Shown: piece after piece, positions 22,667-33,361 of the stretch
Layout: each line of letters begins with the position of its first letter
How positions within the stretch are numbered: position 1 is the first letter of the stretch
Source of the DNA: Lyophyllum atratum
Lineage: Eukaryota; Basidiomycota; Agaricomycetes; Agaricales; Lyophyllaceae
NCBI GenBank assembly: GCA_014905825.1
Contig: JACGCN010000015.1
Location: forward strand, 806,001 to 870,000
DNA length: 64,000 nt
Direction: 5' to 3'
Made by a program: the position numbers and the translations under genes
Notes under the pieces: generated by a model
What the model was told of the DNA's origin: nothing
Databases searched by the model: none
What the model saw: the letters and a program-made list of their open reading frames with translations, nothing else

Positions 22667-22875
22667 AAGGAGGTTGGGATGGGAATGCTGGGGTTATTGA
22701 AGGGAGCAGCAGATGTAAGGTAGATTCAAATTTCTGAGGGTATCGCCTTGTGTTTATAATACGAGCAAGCAGCGGCGAGCGGGCCGTTGACGCGTGTTAG
22801 AACAATGCACGTGCCACTACAAGTTATACCGCGACCACCACCGTTGAATCTGAATCCAGTTTGGAGGCTAGACGT

Positions 22876-23112
22876 CTATGCTTCCTTATACTCCTCTACA
22901 ACCCATTTAATCGCGCTCGAAGGAGGTATAGACTCAAGATGCGGACAGAGCCTCTGGGCATGTGCGGCATTTGCAAAGATGGGTATCAGATTGAGGATTT
23001 GGTCTTCTATATGGTCTGTGGTTAGTACATCGACCTTTTTCGACGCGTTTTCGACGCGTAGTTTGCTAAATAAATCCATAAGGCCACGGATTCTGCCATC
23101 TTTGTCTGCAAC
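22876..23112 (-). CDS. Small conserved-looking hypothetical (partial model)
   Basis: An open reading stretch gives LDVWLDVADKDGRIRGLMDLFSKLRVENASKKVDVLTTDHIEDQILNLIPIFANAAHAQRLCPHLESIPPSSAIKWVVEEYKEA. It has helical, protein-like composition and good codon use, but no local ATG before the internal Met at about 23076. One possible first exon starts at 23242 on the minus strand (MGFAASGSIN) and splices at GTAATA to an acceptor at TTGCAG just before LDVWL. That would overlap the start of the divergent coiled-coil gene by about 25 bp. Function unknown; the model is tentative. Confidence 0.35.
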   Translation of the reverse strand, partial: VADKDGRIRGLMDLFSKLRVENASKKVDVLTTDHIEDQILNLIPIFANAAHAQRLCPHLESIPPSSAIKWVVEEYKEA

Positions 23113-23216
23113 ATCTAGCCAAACATCTAGCTGCAACCCGCAAAATTGCCAAATGTTGTGTTTGCCGCCGTGTATTGGAGGTGGGCGAGGAGCCGCAACG
23201 GATCTATATTACGTTT

Positions 23217-24047
23217 ATGGAACCTGAAGCTGCGAAGCCCATAAGCGTCGTAGACGGCCTGCGTCAGATTGACATCGAAACCCCTGCTGGCAGTATTCTT
23301 CGAGCTGCTAAGAAGATCAGACAGGAGGCAAGGACCGCGGACGATCGTACCTTGGTGGGTCTGCTCGCACTCGAAGGTCGATTATAACGCTAACTATAAC
23401 ATAATTAAATCAGAAGTCCCTGCTGAACGCTGCACGCGAGCTTGAACAACGACTCTATCCTTTGAGAGCAGAGCTGGAGTGCGAGAGGGAAGAAATGGCC
23501 ACCGTCCTCGACGACCGGGACTATTTGAAGATTAGAACGGAAGAGATGCGATCCGAAGTCACCGACCTCCGAAATCAGTTACATGACGCAAAGGCGAATC
23601 TTGAAGCCGCGCTGGCTGTGGCGGAGGAGGCGGCAGACATAGGCCTGCGCGCACAACGCGAAAGGGCGCGGTCGGATCAGACTATACAGAGATATCGAAG
23701 GGCTCGAGATAACAAGGAGAAAGAACTCGAGATGGCGCGTAACTCGCTTGAACAGAAGGATAAACAAGTGAGTGCTCTAGCTATCCTGATAGCTTAACAC
23801 GAGATTAACTGCATAACCCACAGATACACATCTTGAACACGAAACTCAAGATCCTCGCGAAACAAGTAAAGCAAGCAAAACGGACTGAAGACCCAGACGA
23901 CTCGTTGCAAATCGAGCGGCCAGCGGAGGTACATACAAGTCGCCTTTTGATTAACATTAAATACCTAATTCATTGTAGGTTATCGACGACCTGGACGACA
24001 GACCTCGCAAGAAACGGCGTTCCGGAAGGGAGACGACCGGAGACTAA
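23217..24047 (+). CDS. Coiled-coil protein, basic C-terminus, unknown function
   Basis: The start ATG at 23217 reads MEPEAAKPISVVDGLRQIDIETPAGSILRAAKKIRQEA. Exon 2 begins 23414 (KSLLNAARELEQRLYPLRAELECEREEMATVLDDRDYL). Two more introns (from 23768 and 23929) lead to IHILNTKLKILAKQVKQAKRT and VIDDLDDRPRKKRRSGRETTGD, with the stop at 24045-24047. Heptad-rich Glu/Arg/Leu helices fill most of its ~210 residues, ending in a basic cluster (RPRKKRRSGR) that could be a nuclear localisation signal. No family recognised. Confidence 0.7.
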
Positions 24048-24300
24048 AGAGCATAACCAGTCCATCGCATATTACATAGCAGCAGGCACTCTCCAAGAAA
24101 CACCACCGCAGCAGCTCCCGCTCCACCTGAAGATGCCCTAGTGCAATCGTGGAAGACAAGCGGGGTAAATTTGATACAGTACTAAATTATAAGTAAGCTA
24201 TCCGCAGGTGTAGCATTAGCGGTCTGTAGACATACCATTAGCACGGTTTCCAACGAAGCCTTGATACACATACCGGTATAAATTGAATCACACAAAACAA

Positions 24301-27300
24301 TCATTTCAACAACCCGAACATTGCAAGCACAATCTTCGAATGCTCGTCCTGCAGCCCGACGTCTCTAATATAGCCAAGGTACCCCTTTCCGACCTGGGCC
24401 AGCGTGACCGGCGCCTGCGATCCCTCCACTTCCCCAGCAGCTGGAAGATACACCGCAGTTTCGGGGGTGACACCCATGACGTGGAGGGCCTTCATACGGA
24501 AATCCGAAGGCATACCGGGATTCATCTTCACAATGTGATGCTTGCTATTGACCGTGATGTCGGCACTCGTATAACTCCCCGCATCCCATGGTACGCCCCA
24601 TGACTCCCGGAAGAATGGCCCCATCTTATCGAACCTCATGTTAGCCCCAAACGAACCGCCCAGGACGACCGTCCCACCAGCCTTCGCGAAGTCAACGAGT
24701 TTACCCAGGAGATATCCGTTCTCGGCGTCGGCGACTGCGGCTTCGGTGACTAGGATCCCGACTAGGTCAGGGGATCCGATGAGCTCAATGACGCGTTCGT
24801 TCGAGAGGCCATGTAGCACCTCGAGCTTGCTTCTCAGCAGGTTTAGGAGGTCGCCTTGCACGCCAGCGAAGAATATCTCGTTCCCGAATGACAGAACCAT
24901 CACGAACGGCCGCGAGGTTGGCCCGGCAGGTTTAGCTTTGGTCGACTTCTGCCCTGATACAGCTACCTTGGGCACTGGAGTATTCAGTGGTGACTTGGGT
25001 ACATCAACGTGCGCAGGCTTCGCACTCGCTGTGCCATCAGGAGCATCCAACAAACCCAGCATCGCCAATATCACATCCGTCGTCTCCGGCTCAGCATTCA
25101 CATCGCCGATGTACCCGAAATACCCGCAGCCAATCCGTCTCTGGACAGCCGGAGATTCAGAGTGGTCGTTGATGTCCATAGATGTGTTTGCTAGGAGCTG
25201 GAGATCGTCCACCGGGAAATACAACACATCCCCGGCAGAGATTCCTCCTACATGTAGGGCCTTCATGCTGTACGACGCTGCCAACGACGAGTTGTTCATG
25301 GCGGTCGTCCTGTGGAGAGCGTTGAGGGAGAACCTTGCCAAGTGATACGAGCCTCCTTTCCAGGGCAATCCCCATGTATTCTTGAAGAATGCGTTCATGT
25401 CCTCGGCCAACACGAACGTGCTGAACAAACCGCCAACGACAACGGAGCCGCCGGATTTGACGTACTCGACGAGTCGCGATAGGACCGGCGCGTGCTCGGG
25501 CTTGACTATACCCGCGTCTGTGACGAAGACACCAGCCAGATTGGCTAAATGTAGCTTTGAGAGAGCATCTGAGGCCGTCAGAGCTTGGTAGGTATTCACT
25601 TTGTCGCAAAGGGCGGAAAGGCAGTGGGCGTGGCTCGTAGCAAAGCAGTCCTCGTTATCTAGAGATAACAACATCACAAACGGTTTCGCAGAAGTTGCCC
25701 TAGGTGCTGCAGATGGTTTCGGTTGCGTCGAATCAACTGGAACGGGCTTCTGCGTGCTGGGGGCAGGTTTCGACGTCGGTACGGAGGCCGCGGGGGGTGC
25801 CTGACTCGTTGTCTTCGGAGCAGGCGGTACGAATGGGGGAATGCTGGCGGACGGAGTTGCCTGAGGCGGTGGTACAACCGGGGGGTCCAGTAATCCTAAC
25901 ATGGCGAGCACGAGCTTCGCCGATCCTGCTTCCCAATTCACATCTCCGATGTAGCCCAGATGACCTTTGCCAATAGGCGCCCGAATGGCGGGCGATTCAT
26001 TAAGGATAGTCACTGGGTTAGGGGAGAATACCAAGCTCTCCAGACGAGATTGCTGGGTGGGCTTGTACACCATAACATCAGGAGGGGTGTCTTTGACGTG
26101 GAGAGCCTTCATGCTATAAGAGGCCAGTAACGATGGATTCGCCTTCGCCAGTTCATGAACGGGGTTAAGGAAGAACGTCGTGCGGTGGTAAGAGCCGGGT
26201 TTCCACTTAACACCCCATGATTTCTCGAAAAATGTCGCCATGTCTGTCGGTCTGACGAAAGAGCTAAACGACCCGCCGATGATGACAGATCCACCAGTTT
26301 TGGCATACTCGACGAGTTTGGTGAGAACCGGCAAAGACTGACGTTTCGTGATTCCTGCGTCGATCACGAAAACACCGCTAAGGTTAGGAGAAGCAAGGTG
26401 CGTAAGCGCGTCCCCGTTCGAAGTGGCCGTCTTCACAGGTGTCTTATCTTTTATAGCAGCGAGAGTTGGCTGTTTGTATGCCTCCACAATGTCCCCATCT
26501 AGAGCTAGCAGCAGGACGAAAAGTTGACTCGACGAACTTGATGCTACGGGAACCTGTTTCTGAGGGGTGTTACTTGGGCCTGCCCTGTTCTTGTCGACCG
26601 TCTGGGTGGCACCTTGATTCGTTGTCTTGGCTGACGTAGCTTTGGCGGCGTTACTTGGCGTCTTCGTTGGAGAAGGCAATGGAGGAGAAGTTGACAAGCG
26701 GAGCATAGCCAGAAGAAGCTTGATAGAACCGACTTCCCAGTTGACATCACCGATGTAGCCCATATGCCCTTGTCCGAAACGTATCTGGACAGCAGGAGAT
26801 TGTGTAGGACTGGCGCCCGATTCCTTGTAGATGGCGGCGCCGGGCGTAATGCCCTGGACATGAAGGGCCTTCATGCTATACGACGATGGCAAGGCCGGAT
26901 GGGACTTGGCGAGCTCATGCGATGGGTTTAATGAAAACGTTGTACGATGATAGGCGCCGCTTTTCCATGCAACGCCCCACGAATCCGCAAAAAATCTGGC
27001 CATGTCGGTAGGACGGATGAAGGAGCTGAAAGACCCTCCCAGGACTACAGATCCCCCACCTCTAGCGTATTCGACCATCTTGACGAGCACCTGTGAGTGT
27101 TTGCGTGATGCGAGAGCTGCATCTGCTACGAAAACGCCAGCAAGGTTCGGCGAAGCAAGGTATGCCAAGGCCTCGTTGGATGAAACTGCCTTCTTCATCT
27201 CCATCTTTGCTTGAAGTGCTGCAAGGGTCGGCTGCTTGTAATCCTCGTTCGGATCGCCATCCAGGGCCATGAGCAGGATAAAAGGTCGGTCGAAGGGGTC

Positions 27301-28663
27301 TGAGGTCGCGGTTCGCTGTTTCGCGGTCGAAGGCGAGGTCTGCCCCGTGCTGGTCTCTTCAACCACTGTTGCAAATCCAGTGTAATGAACGTGTTCCCTT
27401 CGGTCTGAAGGCTCAGCAGTTTGCTGTTTCGCGGTCAAAGGCGAGGTCTGTCCCGTGCTGGTCTCTTCAACCACTCTTGCAAATCCAGTGTATTCGACGT
27501 GTTCCCTTCGATCTGAAGGTCCAGGTGTATCGCTTGGCATGTGCCCAAGTAACAACTTCATACGCGCCACCTCGTCTTCGTTGTCCCACCACCCATGAGG
27601 CAAGTACGTCTTGTCATGCGAGTATACACATTTCGCCGCACCAAATTTACACACCCCAAAGAGGAACTGGGTGCAAACGTTTCTTCCCCTGGAGGCCGGT
27701 CAGCGACTGAGCGGAAGTATAAGGACCGTTACTGACAGCTTATCCCGCACACTCTTTTCATCAGGAGCATGGGAGTAATGACAATTATCCTTTTTCGAAC
27801 AACCGTCATGGTTGTAGAAACGACAAGGAAAGTTGTTACCAACATGCCGGCAGTCACTTGAATCAGATTCTGGTTCGGTTTCCGTCAAGGGGTCAGCATC
27901 GTAGGGGGGCCAATAATCGGTTTCAGAATTCATGTTGAAGTCATCTTCATCGCTATCGTCTTCACCGTCTCCGATCTCGTTATAAAGTGCTTGAGTAATT
28001 CTCAGTTGCTCTCGGGCCTCGGTCCGGGTGCGATCCTGTTGAAGAACAGTCCCGAAGTCTACAGTAGACATCTAGGTGAGTTCGGGGACATTGGAGTACC
28101 GCTCACGACGCACCTGCTATCGCTGCCTTGAGATGGTACATGCCCTTCCGAGCCAGTCCACGGCGGTATCGAGCCTTCAGCATAAGTGGGTCAGAAAGCA
28201 ACGCTTTCGTAGCTGCTTCTTCAGCCTGGTCATAACTGTATTCGAATCAGAATATGTAGGCGAGGATCTGTAAAAATACGGAACGTACTCTTCAAGTTTT
28301 AGATATGCAGCAGCAAGGTTTGAGTACAGTACTGCCTTTGAGCCAAACATTCCGAGTGCATCCTGGTAAACATCCACAGCTTCCGCATATCTCCCGGCTT
28401 TGAACAACTCGTTTCCCTGCGTAGTAAAAACTGAAAAATTGGGTCGTTTGTGGGCAGCCAGTCGAACATACCACGTTTTTCTCGGCTTCCAGCTCAGCAG
28501 ATTTCACAGCAGCCCGAGCCTTGCGCTTCTCAGCCCGTCTCAAAACAGCCTCCTCCATCGCAGCACGCGACGGGGCACCACTCGTCCCGCCAGAACTCGA
28601 AGACTCCCCGTTGGCGGTTGGTTGATTGGGCTTCGAGGCCCGATTTTTACCGCGATTTGGCAT
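24301..28663 (-). CDS. TPR - CCCH zinc finger - 4x repeated-domain protein
   Basis: One gene of about 1,390 residues. Exon 1 starts ATG 28661-28663 (MPNRGKNRASKPNQ, Lys/Arg/Glu helix). TPR-like exons follow: GNELFKAGRYAEAVDVYQDALGMFGSKAVLYSNLAAAYLKLEE and YDQAEEAATKALLSDPLMLKARYRRGLARKGM. An intron at about 28106-28054 joins KAAIA to DFGTVLQQDRTRTEARE. An acidic stretch precedes two CCCH fingers (PCRFYNHDGCSKKDNCHYSH and VCTQFLFGVCKFGAAKCVYSH). The long last exon carries four tandem copies of a ~200-residue alpha/beta domain (about 27290-26690, 26520-25880, 25690-25040, 24910-24310). Each has a LAGVFVxDA core, a GGSVVLGGSFSSF loop, WGVxWKxGxYHRTT, MKALHV and GYIGDVN. The fold looks like a ThuA/glutamine-amidotransferase-like flavodoxin fold, but I see no clear catalytic triad. 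Likely an RNA- or protein-binding adaptor; function unknown. Confidence 0.75.
27357..27533 (-). repeat. Recent in-frame tandem duplication, ~35 codons
   Basis: Inside the zinc-finger protein gene two near-identical units encode SDRREHV(E/H)YTGFA(R/T)VVEETSTGQTSP. At DNA level both carry CGAGGTCTG(C/T)CCCGTGCTGG and TCTCTTCAACCACT. It is a young duplication compared with the diverged large domains that follow. Confidence 0.85.
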
Positions 28664-29433
28664 ATGCCCCAAGAAGAAGTTGAGGGCTGGTTTGTTTGAT
28701 GAAAAAGGAAAAGACGAAAAAGCCAGATCTACACAAGTGGCGCTTGAAATGAGTCCAAGCAAGGTATATAGGTGTGGGAAAATATCCCGCTTGTCAAATT
28801 TACAAATTACGTGTAGCTAGGCGCGTTCAGGTGATCAGATAAGACAGCGGCGTAAAAGCCCCTGAAAGGAGGTAATTGCATATTGGACAAGGAAGGGCAA
28901 TGATTGAAACGAGCGTGGGGTAGATATGGGACATATTATCCGGTATAACTTAGAGAGTCTGAGGTATGTGTGGAGGAAGGAAGATATCGTAGATAGTAAT
29001 ATAATCTGCAAAGCAATGCGACTGAAGCCATGATCGTGTAAAAAAAAATCAAGCAAAAGTTTCTAGATCTCCGAAAGTGAAGAATTGGTTCAAAGCAAAG
29101 CAAGATGGCGAGTGAGGGTCCTGGTGACGTGACGGGAGCTGAGTGGCGATGGCGATATATATGATACAGAAGTCAAAAATCCAAATGTTTTGTGCAATGA
29201 AGGGAATGCTGAGTTAGACGATGTCGACGGTGGCGCGAACAATTATGGTGATGATGACGATAGTTGGTTTCGTTGTTGATGTTGATATATTGATTGCTTG
29301 TTGAGAAGGCAAAATGATGAGAGCGATTCGTAGATTGCTGGGGTATGATGTAAGTGCTGGTAGTGATTATAGTGGGTGCCCTGGGTTCCGATGAAAGAGG
29401 AAAGGAAGATTATAAGGAGGAGCTGAAGCCTGA
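28664..29433. other. Intergenic, no gene seen
   Basis: About 770 bp between the start of the TPR-CCCH gene and the stop of the next minus-strand gene. It is AT-richer than the coding flanks. I see no supported open frame or RNA. Confidence 0.4.
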
Positions 29434-31474
29434 TCACCGACCCCGGAGATTTCCTGGTGGTTCAGATAGCCTCGACAAGAACCATCCATAGTCCGAGCCG
29501 ACGCTGAAGCGCCGCCTATTCGCTAGAACATCCCGGTCCTGTTTGCGCACACTGAACGGCAGGTCCATCGATAGCGTAAACTCGTCCTCCGAATACTTGC
29601 TGAATCCCCCATAGCCAGTGATATCCATCTGGCCGACGTTCAGGTTGACGTCGACTTCCGTGTAAACGGGAGGCTGAGAACAGTCCACAACTCCATGGTG
29701 CGACACGTTCGCGTCGAGAGACAACGGCTGGTACAGCAGCGATGAAGACGGGAGCTGCTGCTCCGGCGCCGCTGCGACCCCAAGTCCAGAGGGTGGCGGG
29801 ACATGGTGGCGATGCTTGTACATGCTGCTCGTACGCGTCCGCGGACGTATCTGGGGCCTTTCAATTTCAAACGCGACCCGTATACCCTGCTCGTCATCGA
29901 TATCATCAGTGCCATCATCCTCACAGATGACACCACCCTCCAGGTCGACCTCAAACCCATCAAACTGAAGCTCCAATTCCCTCGCATTCAGCACCTCGTC
30001 CTCATCGTCATCGTCTTCCTCCTCGCTCACGGGGAAGAGCCGGGTGACAGTGCTCCGCCTCGTCCGTTTCATCCTCAGCTCCGCTTTGTCGTAGTCGTCG
30101 TACTCCGACCGCTCGCAACTGGGAAAAGGCTCGTCTGGCGCGTACTCGTACTCCTCGCTCGACCATGACCGCGATGCCAGCGGCGAACTCCTGAACGGCA
30201 TGCCCATGCCCATGTCAGAAGTTTCACTCCGGACACCTCCTACCAACGCTTTGTTTAGCCATGCCCGCCGCCGACTGCGGATCTCCAACACAGTATAATG
30301 GTGCCTAATATCCTCAGCCTCCTGTTCTCGACGAGTGTTATCGACAATCAAAAGCCGGCGAAGACGGCTCGTCAATGCCGCCTGCTTCGTATACAAAGCG
30401 TGATCGCTTTCTGAAAGGAAGCGGCGAGGGGGTCCGGAGGAATGATTTTGGCGGTTAAGGAAGTAGTCGGGCGCTTGCGAGATAGATCGCAGGGTATTGA
30501 AATGAGACGAAGAAGGCGTGTGGACGGAACTCCCATCAGTATCAGTATCAAGGGTCTCGCCATCATCATCAGACACTGAAGGCGTGGGCGGTAGGGACGC
30601 GGCGGTGATCGAAAAAAACTCGGGCTCTTCAGGCGAATAATGGAAGACGGAGTCTGAGTCTGTGCCAGTACCCGCCTGCTTGACGAGATATTCCATGCTC
30701 TCGGTGGTTTTCCGGAGCATACTTTGGATTATCCACGAGTAGTAGCCACCACGGGGAAAGCGTAGAGAGAGCTCGCTTAGGGCGTATCTGCGAAAAGCGT
30801 CGACCAATTCTGAACGCGCTCGTCTTCGACGATCACGGGGTGACACTGTCGAAATAGGCTTCCTTTCACTGATGAGAGTAGGCGGGGGTGTTGGAAGACG
30901 TGATTGGGATGAGGGATTATAGAGAGGGATGATAGACCTATCAAAGAAAACATCAGCATAAAAATATATAGAACGAGGAGGTAACGCACGCAACGAAGGT
31001 CATGAGTAAAGACCTCTGTTTCTTGTGTCGTGTGACCTTCATAGATGAGGGGGGCGGAATCGACTCAAGGCGTTTCCGTTCTTTCTCTCTCTCCCGCTCT
31101 TCCTTTTCCCTCTCCTGTTCCTGTTCAATGGCGAGCGACGATTCGTTGACATCAAAGACTATCCTCTCCAAGGTCGCTACACAAGATGCCGCCGCGAGCG
31201 GCCATTGGTCCACAGAGCCATCCAAAAATTGGGCCGAGATGACCCTGGTCGAAAGGTCGAAAGTAACGGATTCCAACAGACATATGATACTGGCTGCTTT
31301 ATCCAAAGCATGTATCACCTTGGGAAGCTCGAGTTCATCGTGCTGTAAATTTTGCAGCTTGTTCAGCCAGGACGGCGGAAACGAGAGGTCGTCCGACAAG
31401 TCCTCGAAGATGACTGCAAAAACTACGGCCGCTATATTCGCGTCCTCGACTGGGGGTAATATGTTGATAAGCAT
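29434..31474 (-). CDS. Hypothetical acidic low-complexity protein
   Basis: Two exons. Exon 1 (start ATG 31472-31474) reads MLINILPPVEDANIAAVVFAVIFEDLSDDL, then an ordered helical region (HALDKAASIICLLESVTFDLSTRVISAQFLDGSVDQWPLAAASCVATLERIVFD), a Glu/Arg coiled coil (EQEREKEEREREKERKRLESI) and MKVTRHKKQRSLLMTFVA. After one intron it continues SIIPLYNPSSQSRLPTPPP. Further on are a helical RDRRRRARSELVDAFRRYALSELSLRFPRGGYYSWIIQSMLRKT and Ser/acidic disordered stretches (SEEEDDDDEDE). The end is DYGWFLSRLSEPPGNLRGR with stop 29434-29436. I recognise no family. The ordered N-terminal 120 residues are the part most likely conserved. Divergently arranged with NTH1. Confidence 0.75.
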
Positions 31475-31857
31475 TGGGCGCTTTCAATTTCGACAAATTG
31501 GCGAATGCTGGACGGCTGAGAAAATTAACCCGCTGTCACCAGGAACGAACGCAGAAGGCCTCCTGTCAAATGTCTGTCCACCGGACGAAAAGCTTGAAGA
31601 CTGAGTAAACAGCAACGAGCAGCCAGTATGGTTGTTGGGCGTAGAATCCGGGAGGCGAAGAGGGGGAAAGAAAGGAAAGGAGGGAAGAAGGAAGGAGGAG
31701 CGACCAGGGCCACATGAGGCCAACTTGCCGAAATAAATTTCGTCACTTCGGGAGCCTAGCCAAACTGGGTTATCTCAGGTTTGCACTTCTTTCAATTCCC
31801 GCCACCATCCTATACCTTGCCCATACCATTATTTCTTCCATTTCCCGACGCTCAACG

Positions 31858-33277
31858 ATGGCTGGAGTCAAGAGGCCTCTTTCAACGCGTGCGACGACCC
31901 TCGCAGCGCGTGCGAGCCCATATCATGATGAGGTGACTCTGTTTGAGTTCGACGCGGACTCTGCATCACCACGACGTTCAAAACGTGTCAAACGAGAGCC
32001 AGAGGTCGAAGGGGCTATCGACAGTGTCGTAAAGAAGGGTAAAGCCGTGAAGGTCGAAACCACTGCGTCTGCGTCCTCGACTCCCAGAAAAGCGGGGGCA
32101 AAGTCACCTCGAAAACCTAAACCCATCCAACAGGCACTTGAGGTACCGCACCCTGCACCACCGAAATGGCAAGAAACGTACAATATGATCAAGGAGATGC
32201 GGTCGCGTATAGAAGCTCCTGTTGACACCATGGGCTGTCAGCAAGCACAATTCAAAGAAACTGAGCCTAAGGTGCGCTTATCCATCAATTTCTCGATGCT
32301 CTCACTGAAGATTTTAAATTATCGCACTGATAGAACATGCGGTTCGCAACATTGATATCGTTGATGCTATCATCTCAGACGAAAGACGAAGTTACTGATG
32401 CGGCTGTTTCGAAACTGAGGGCGGCACTTGGGGGCAGTCTGACTGTAGACGCGTCGATTGCGGCAGACGATAAGACGATATCAGAAGCCATAAATAAAGT
32501 CGGATTCTGGCGAAAAAAGACGGAGTATGTCGCTGGTAATTTTACAGCGAAGGGAGCTCATGTTGTTGTAGGCACATCAAGAAGGCTGCGCAGCGGCTTC
32601 GTGATGACTTTGACTCTGACGTACCAAAGACTGTAGATGAACTTTGCTCCCTGGCGGGTGTAGGACCCAAAATGGCCTTCTTAACCCTCCATGCTGCGTG
32701 GAACCTGTAAGAGCCGCTCTTTTTCTTGTTTCATTCTCTTATCTTTGCTGCAGGAACGTAGGAATTGGCGTCGACGTACATGTACACAGAATAACGAACC
32801 GATTGGGATGGCATAAGCCTCCCACAAAAACTCCAGAGGAAACCAGGTATATTTCAATCTGATCGACCCTTATCGCCGTTGACAGCTCGTCCCCAGATTG
32901 AATTTGCAGTCATGGCTCCCGATGGAATATCACCGCGAAATCAACCATATGCTAGTCGGTTTCGGTCAGGTATGTCTTCCCTCCGCCCTCTCGTGTCACA
33001 ATTCCTGAGCTCCTTCCATCAGACGATTTGCTCTTCACCGAGCCCCCGATGTGATATGTGCGACCTAAGTACGGCTGGTCTCTGCCCAAGCGCTCAGAAG
33101 GTCTCCACATCCAAGGTACGAAAGGGTGTCATTCTTACCCCAAAAGCCACTGCCTCCGACTCTCCGCCGAAGCTTGAGATCGAGCTTGAGGGCGAGGAAG
33201 AAAAGCCCGTACTTTATACTATACCCGACCCACCAGCCAAAACCCAAGATGAAGTCAAACTCGAGGAGGCCTGGTGA
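31858..33277 (+). CDS. NTH1: Endonuclease III DNA glycosylase/AP lyase
   Basis: Bifunctional base-excision repair enzyme for oxidised pyrimidines, nuclear and often mitochondrial. [21 protein letters not shown] starts a basic disordered N-terminus with a KRVKREPE motif. The catalytic core reads [44 protein letters not shown], the helix-hairpin-helix [20 protein letters not shown] (catalytic Lys in GPK) and [15 protein letters not shown] (catalytic Asp). After exons [29 protein letters not shown] and [21 protein letters not shown] comes the 4Fe-4S cluster motif. The last Cys spacing is X7 where the E. coli enzyme has X5. Five or six introns. An in-frame ATG at 31714 would add 48 residues rich in Arg/Lys and hydrophobics and could provide a mitochondrial form. 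Stop TGA 33275-33277. Confidence 0.93.
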
Positions 33278-33361
33278 TGGCCGTTAGTGCTAGCTGCTCT
33301 ACTGATATATCCTACCTATGTTTATAATGATACCATGTTCTTGCACAGTCTAAGCGATGTC

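Noticed and set aside
27700..28071. Separate small CCCH gene starting MSTVDFGTV
   Set aside because: Its start lies in an intron (GTGCGT...CTGTAG). Splicing joins the upstream TPR exons to DFGTVLQQDR and the downstream fingers.
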